Of a stretch of 64,000 nt of DNA, positions 60,424 through 64,000 are shown piece by piece (the first letter of the stretch is position 1; the number at the start of each line of letters is the position of its first letter). Location of the stretch: positions 372,001 through 436,000 of the forward strand of contig OZ240678.1 of the NCBI GenBank assembly GCA_965198905.1, given 5' to 3'. The translations under genes were made by a program, and so were the position numbers. The DNA is from CAHJWH01 sp965198905. GTDB taxonomy: Bacteria > Pseudomonadota > Alphaproteobacteria > Caulobacterales > Caulobacteraceae. The notes beneath the pieces are model-generated. The model saw only the letters and a list, made by a program, of their open reading frames with translations. It searched no databases and had not been told where the DNA came from.

Positions 60424-61254
60424 TCAGTCGCGCAGCAATTCGTTGACGCTGGTCTTGGACCGGGTCTGGGCGTCCACGCGCTTGACGATCACCGCGCAAT
60501 AGAGCGACGGACCGCCTGCAACGCCCGGCAGGGTCCCTGGAACGACCACCGAATAGGCCGGCACCCGGCCGCGGAACACCTCGCCGCTCGCCCGGTCCAC
60601 GATCTTGGTGGAGGCGCCGAGATAGACGCCCATGGAGAGCACGGCCCCCTCCTCCACCACCACGCCTTCGGCGACTTCCGAGCGGGCGCCTATGAAGCAG
60701 CCGTCCTCGATGATGGTGGGCGCCGCCTGCAGCGGCTCCAGCACCCCGCCAAGGCCCGCGCCGCCCGACAGGTGGACGTTGCGCCCGACCTGGGCGCAGG
60801 AGCCGACGGTGGCCCAGGTGTCCACCATGGTCCCCTCGCCCACATAGGCGCCAACATTGATGAAGGAGGGCATCAGGACCGCGCCCCGGCCGATGAAGGC
60901 GCCGCGCCGGGCGACGGCGCCGGGCACCGCCCGGAAACCCGCCGCCCGAAACGCCCCCTCGTCCCAGCCGGCGAACTTGCCCGGGACCTTGTCCCACCAG
61001 GGGCCGGGGGCGTCGGGAAAGCCCATGATCACGTTGTCGTTCAGCCGGAAGGACAGCAGCACCGCCTTCTTGGCCCACTGGCGCACGGTCCAGGCGCCGT
61101 CTAGCTTCGCGGCCACGCGCAAGGTTCCGTCGTCGAGCGCGAAGAGCGTGGCGTCCACCGCCTCGCGCGCCTCGCCGCGGGTGGCGGGGCTGAGGCTGTC
61201 GCGCGTCTCCCACGCGGCGTCGATAGCGGCTTCGAGCTGGGTATGGTCGGTCAT
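60424..61254 (-). CDS. dapD: Tetrahydrodipicolinate N-succinyltransferase
   Basis: 276 residues. The N-terminal helical domain and left-handed beta-helix hexapeptides (RRGAFIGRGAVLMPSFINVGAYVG, GTMVDTWATVGSCAQVGRNVHLSGG, GVLEPLQAAPTIIEDGCFIGARSE) identify DapD. It succinylates tetrahydrodipicolinate in the lysine/meso-DAP pathway. The ATG at 61254 starts the normal N-terminus MTDHTQLEAAI; the longer frame is discounted. It runs in the same direction as the HAD and argB genes. Confidence 0.97.
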   Translation of the reverse strand: MTDHTQLEAAIDAAWETRDSLSPATRGEAREAVDATLFALDDGTLRVAAKLDGAWTVRQWAKKAVLLSFRLNDNVIMGFPDAPGPWWDKVPGKFAGWDEGAFRAAGFRAVPGAVARRGAFIGRGAVLMPSFINVGAYVGEGTMVDTWATVGSCAQVGRNVHLSGGAGLGGVLEPLQAAPTIIEDGCFIGARSEVAEGVVVEEGAVLSMGVYLGASTKIVDRASGEVFRGRVPAYSVVVPGTLPGVAGGPSLYCAVIVKRVDAQTRSKTSVNELLRD

Positions 61255-61373
61255 GCTGGAGATCGCTCTATCTTCATCCGCTTCATTTTCGAGACCTTCG
61301 CACGAGAGGTGCGTGCGCAGACCGGCCCGCGCGAAGCCCTCCCTCCTGAGCCTGCCGGAGGGTCTGGCCGATG

Positions 61374-62057
61374 TCATGCCCGTGCAGAGGCCCGCACCTG
61401 CGCGCTGTCCAGCAAGGCCGTGAGGTTGTCGGTCCGGTAGTCCACAAACGTCGCGGTGGATGCCGCCGCATGCGGCCCCACCAGCACCGTGACCATCCCG
61501 TAGCCCGCCGCCGGCGCCAGGTTTCGCTCGGTGTCTTCGAAGAAGGCGCTGGTCTTCGGCGTGACGCCATGGGCGGCGATCAGGCTTTCATAAGCGCGGG
61601 CCTGGGGCTTGGGCGTCAGGTTGGCGGCTTCCAGGTGGAAGACGTGCTCGAACAGCTTGGCCATCTCCAGCTTGGCCAGCACACGCTCGGCGTGGCTGGC
61701 GGCGGCGTTGGTAAAGACCAGCCGCCGGCCGGGCAGCCGCGCCAGGGCGGCGTTCAGGGCCAAATCGGGCGAGACGGTGTCCAGCGACACGTCGTGCACC
61801 TCGTCCAGGAAGCCGTAGGGGTCGACGCCGTGGTTGGCCATCAGGCCCGCCAGCGTGGTGCCGTGCTCGCGCAAGTAGCGCTTCTGCAGGGCGTGGGCCT
61901 CAGCCTCCGGAAGGCCTGTAGTGCGCATCATGTAGGCGGTCATGCGGGCATCCATCTGCACCTGCACAGCCCCGCCAAAGGGATACAGCGTGTTGTCCAG
62001 ATCGAAGATCCAGGTGTCGACGTGGGTGAGATCGGGACGCGAGGCGACATCGCTCAT
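61374..62057 (-). CDS. HAD-superfamily pyrimidine 5'-nucleotidase
   Basis: 227 residues. The nucleophile motif WIFDLDNTLYPF is followed by motif II Thr (VFTNAA), a Lys in NLTPKPQ and the motif-IV pair FFEDTERN. This is the SDT1/pyrimidine-nucleotidase branch that dephosphorylates UMP/CMP-like substrates. The ATG at 62057 overlaps the argB stop (ATGA). Substrate range is inferred from family. Confidence 0.92.
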   Translation of the reverse strand: MSDVASRPDLTHVDTWIFDLDNTLYPFGGAVQVQMDARMTAYMMRTTGLPEAEAHALQKRYLREHGTTLAGLMANHGVDPYGFLDEVHDVSLDTVSPDLALNAALARLPGRRLVFTNAAASHAERVLAKLEMAKLFEHVFHLEAANLTPKPQARAYESLIAAHGVTPKTSAFFEDTERNLAPAAGYGMVTVLVGPHAAASTATFVDYRTDNLTALLDSAQVRASARA

Positions 62058-62986
62058 CCGGCGCACACCAGGGTGCCCGAACCATGCGGGCTGAACAGCT
62101 CCACCAGCATGGCGTGGGGCCTGCGGCCGTCCAGGATGACCACCGCCTCCACGCCGGCCTCAACCGCACCGATCGCGGTTTCGAGCTTCGGGATCATGCC
62201 GCCGGTGGCGGTCGCGTCCATGATCGCGGCCTTGGCCTCGTGCACGGTCAGCTGGCGGATCAGCTCGCCGTCCTTGTCGATCACGCCCTTCACGTCGGTG
62301 AGCAGCAGCATCCGCTTGGCCTTTAGCGCGCCCGCCACCGCGCCTGCGGCGGCGTCGGCGTTGATGTTGTAAGTCGCCCCCTCCTCAGACACGCCGATGG
62401 GGGCGATGACGGGGATGTAGCTCTGGTCGCTGTAGATCAGCGCCTCAACGATCTTGGGATCGACGGTCCTGGGGTCGCCGACGAAGCCCAGGTCGATGGC
62501 CTGCTCGATGTGGGAGGTCGGATCGCGCTGGGTGCGGACGGCCTTCTCCACCGTGATCAGGCGCGCGTCCTTGCCGGACAGGCCGACGCCGCGGACGTCC
62601 GCCGCCTTCCCTTCCTGGTTCACGTAATGGACCAACTCCTTGTTGATCGAGCCGGAGAGGACCATTTCGGCCACCTCCATGGTGGCGTCGTCGGTGACGC
62701 GCAGGCCGTCGATGAAGGTCGACTCGACCCCGGCCTTCTTCAGCATCCGGCTGATCTGGGGTCCGCCGCCGTGGACCACCACGGGATGCACGCCGACCAG
62801 CTTCATCAGCACCAGGTCGGCGGCGAAGGCCCGGGCGACCGCTTCCTCCCCCATGGCGTGGCCGCCGTACTTCACCACCACCACGGAGCGGTCGTAGACC
62901 TGGATGTAGGGCAGCGCCTCGGCGAGGGTGCGAGCGGTGGCCCAGCCGGGCTCGTCTTCGGCTGCTGGGGCTGGCGCGTCGGTCAT
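62054..62986 (-). CDS. argB: Acetylglutamate kinase
   Basis: 310 residues. Amino-acid-kinase fold with KYGGHAMG, VHGGGPQISRMLKK, YNINADAAAGAVA, and the ATP-site DGRRPHAML. It phosphorylates N-acetylglutamate, the second step of arginine synthesis. The acidic N-terminal extension is mildly longer than in enteric bacteria and could take part in arginine feedback. It lies upstream of the HAD gene and downstream of engB, with a repeat in between. Confidence 0.97.
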   Translation of the reverse strand: MTDAPAPAAEDEPGWATARTLAEALPYIQVYDRSVVVVKYGGHAMGEEAVARAFAADLVLMKLVGVHPVVVHGGGPQISRMLKKAGVESTFIDGLRVTDDATMEVAEMVLSGSINKELVHYVNQEGKAADVRGVGLSGKDARLITVEKAVRTQRDPTSHIEQAIDLGFVGDPRTVDPKIVEALIYSDQSYIPVIAPIGVSEEGATYNINADAAAGAVAGALKAKRMLLLTDVKGVIDKDGELIRQLTVHEAKAAIMDATATGGMIPKLETAIGAVEAGVEAVVILDGRRPHAMLVELFSPHGSGTLVCAG

Positions 62987-63064
62987 GGCCGGGCGTTTAG
63001 CCGAAGCGGCGGGGGTTGGGGAGGGGAAAGGGATGTCGGCCTCGGCTCAGGTCGTGGGTCACCT

Positions 63065-63161
63065 CTTCCTTCGACAAGCTCAGGATGAGGTGATGGCCGG
63101 CGGTTTTGATCGCTAGACCGTTTCCCTTCCGCCTCATCCTGAGCCTGTCGAAGGACGAGGC
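63065..63161. repeat. REP-like repeats, family A, inverted pair
   Basis: Units at 63065-63090 and 63131-63161 are in opposite orientation. The second matches the CCTCATCCTGAGCCTGTCGA core. The pair occupies the argB-engB gap and should form a large hairpin in RNA. Confidence 0.85.
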
Positions 63162-63175
63162 GGACGCACGACCGC

Positions 63176-63826
63176 TCAGCCGCCCTCGCCCAGCCCCGCC
63201 GCCAGAAGCACCTCCGCACGCAGTTCAGGTATCCCGCCGCCTTTGGACGAGGACGTCACCGCCACGCGTGGGAAGGCGGCCGGGCGCTTGGATATCTTCT
63301 TCAGGGTGGCTTCGGCCCGGGCCTGCGCCTCGGCGGGCTTGAGCTTGTCGGCCTTGGTGAGCACGACCTGGTAGGAGACCGCCGACAGGTCGAGCGCATC
63401 CAGCGCCTCGCCGTCGACGTCCTTCAACCCGTGGCGCGCGTCGATCAGCAGGTAGACGCGCTTCAGGTTCGGCCTGGCGCGCAGATAGGCGCGGCCGAGG
63501 TTCTGGAATTTGTTGGCCTCGGTGCGGGAGACCCGGGCGAAGCCGTAGCCCGGCAGGTCGGCCAGCCGCATCCGCCCGTCGACCAGGAACAGGTTCACCT
63601 CGCGCGTGCGACCGGGATCGCCGGAGACCCGCGCCAAGTCGCCCTGGGAGGTTAGGGCGTTCAGCAGGCTGGACTTGCCGACGTTGGAGCGGCCGGCGAA
63701 GGCCACTTCGGGCAGGTCCGGCGGCGGCAGCTGGTCCACCGCCGCGCAGCCGAGCAGGAAGCTGGCCGGGCGGGCGAAGGCGATCCGCGCGGCCTCCATC
63801 AGCTCCGGCGTGAAGACCTCGTCCAC
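63176..63826 (-). CDS. engB: Ribosome-biogenesis GTPase YihA/EngB
   Basis: 216 residues from GTG at 63826. GTPase motifs: G1 GRSNVGKSS, G2/G3 with DLPGYGFARV, G4 TKADKLK and G5 TSSSKG. It acts in late 50S assembly. The GTG lies one base past the yidC stop (TGAGGTG), which matches the alphaproteobacterial N-terminus with PELMEAARIAFARP; the ATG at 63799 is the alternative. A longer frame reaches into yidC. Confidence 0.94.
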   Translation of the reverse strand: MDEVFTPELMEAARIAFARPASFLLGCAAVDQLPPPDLPEVAFAGRSNVGKSSLLNALTSQGDLARVSGDPGRTREVNLFLVDGRMRLADLPGYGFARVSRTEANKFQNLGRAYLRARPNLKRVYLLIDARHGLKDVDGEALDALDLSAVSYQVVLTKADKLKPAEAQARAEATLKKISKRPAAFPRVAVTSSSKGGGIPELRAEVLLAAGLGEGG

Positions 63827-63827
63827 C

Positions 63828-64000
63828 TCAGGTCTTGACCAGGGCCGTCCCGCCGCCGCGGAAGCGCGCAATCAGGCTGTCGATCGGGTTCTCCACCTTG
63901 TAGCGGTGCATCATGAAATACTGCTGCGACACGGTGAAGATGTTGCTGGCCACCCAGTAGATCACCAGCCCTGACGGCGTGTGGCTGAAGAAGAACAGGA
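63828..64000 (-). CDS. yidC: Membrane protein insertase YidC, C-terminal part
   Basis: The last 56 residues are visible; the rest is cut off by the window edge. The sequence FFFSHTPSGLVIYWVASNIF and SQQYFMMHRYKVENPIDSL is the conserved YidC/Oxa1 final transmembrane helix. It inserts and folds inner-membrane proteins. It is directly upstream of engB, as in relatives. Confidence 0.93.
   Translation of the reverse strand, partial: LFFFSHTPSGLVIYWVASNIFTVSQQYFMMHRYKVENPIDSLIARFRGGGTALVKT

Noticed and set aside
1..64000. CRISPR arrays, prophage genes, toxin-antitoxin pairs and riboswitches
   Set aside because: No regularly spaced repeats, no phage structural or integrase genes, no recognisable toxin-antitoxin pair and no aptamer core were seen on either strand.

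Overview
The window is a high-GC alphaproteobacterial chromosome segment that reads as Caulobacteraceae, most likely Phenylobacterium or Caulobacter. The pointers are the gene order yidC-engB-argB-HAD phosphatase-dapD, the hemC/hemD and tsaD-gpsA divergent pair, a TIGR02300 zinc-ribbon gene, fliI-fliJ as an isolated pair, ScfR next to isocitrate lyase, two TonB-dependent receptors, and dispersed palindromic repeats. The genus is inferred from family recognition, not from a database comparison. No CRISPR array, prophage or intact transposon was seen. The only mobile DNA is a 3' fragment of an IS630-type transposase beside tRNA-Val.

Layout. 1-5.2 kb: the end of tRNA-Lys, then a tightly packed minus-strand run DUF1800 - DUF1501 - EF-hand protein - ECF sigma - membrane anti-sigma - periplasmic sensor-like protein - GFA-family protein. 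5.2-9.1 kb: two small secreted proteins, then ScfR divergent from the glyoxylate-shunt gene aceA with a strong inverted repeat between them. 9.1-10.2 kb: a gene-poor stretch. 10.2-18.6 kb: TonB receptor, membrane glycosyltransferase, cytochrome b561, an orphan ribD-ribA pair, and a cytochrome c divergent from a sorbosone/glucose-dehydrogenase-like enzyme. 18.7-26.4 kb: FadE, GNAT plus TPR-sulfotransferase, RidA, TraB/GumN and a transaldolase-like aldolase. 26.4-31.6 kb: tRNA-Val, the IS remnant, then Crp/Fnr - Pro-rich membrane protein - DUF4331 - lipoprotein ending in a clear terminator, with a divergent single-domain response regulator. 31.8-36.7 kb: a second TonB receptor, a GT4 glycosyltransferase and a TetR regulator. 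36.7-43.4 kb: PepSY - response regulator - histidine kinase - ccmI, a DnaJ-type protein and a ketosynthase plus acyl carrier protein. 43.5-50.8 kb: a yellow/MRJP protein, an MFS carrier, fliIJ, nrdA and DUF3429. 51-54 kb: rfbCAB and tRNA-Ala. 54-64 kb: core genes hemC/hemD, tsaD, gpsA, csp, dapD, argB, engB and the end of yidC.

Themes. Central carbon and lipid catabolism (FadE, AceA with its acyl-CoA-type regulator ScfR) fits growth on fatty acids or acetate. The envelope is heavily represented: two TonB receptors, two glycosyltransferases, dTDP-sugar synthesis, several exported proteins of unknown function, and an ECF sigma factor module. The best candidates for undescribed biology are the seven-gene DUF1800/DUF1501/EF-hand/ECF module, the Crp-led DUF4331-lipoprotein operon, the ribD-ribA pair and the ketosynthase-ACP pair. 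Start codons were moved inward from the longest open frame wherever a ribosome site, signal peptide or neighbouring stop codon supported it.
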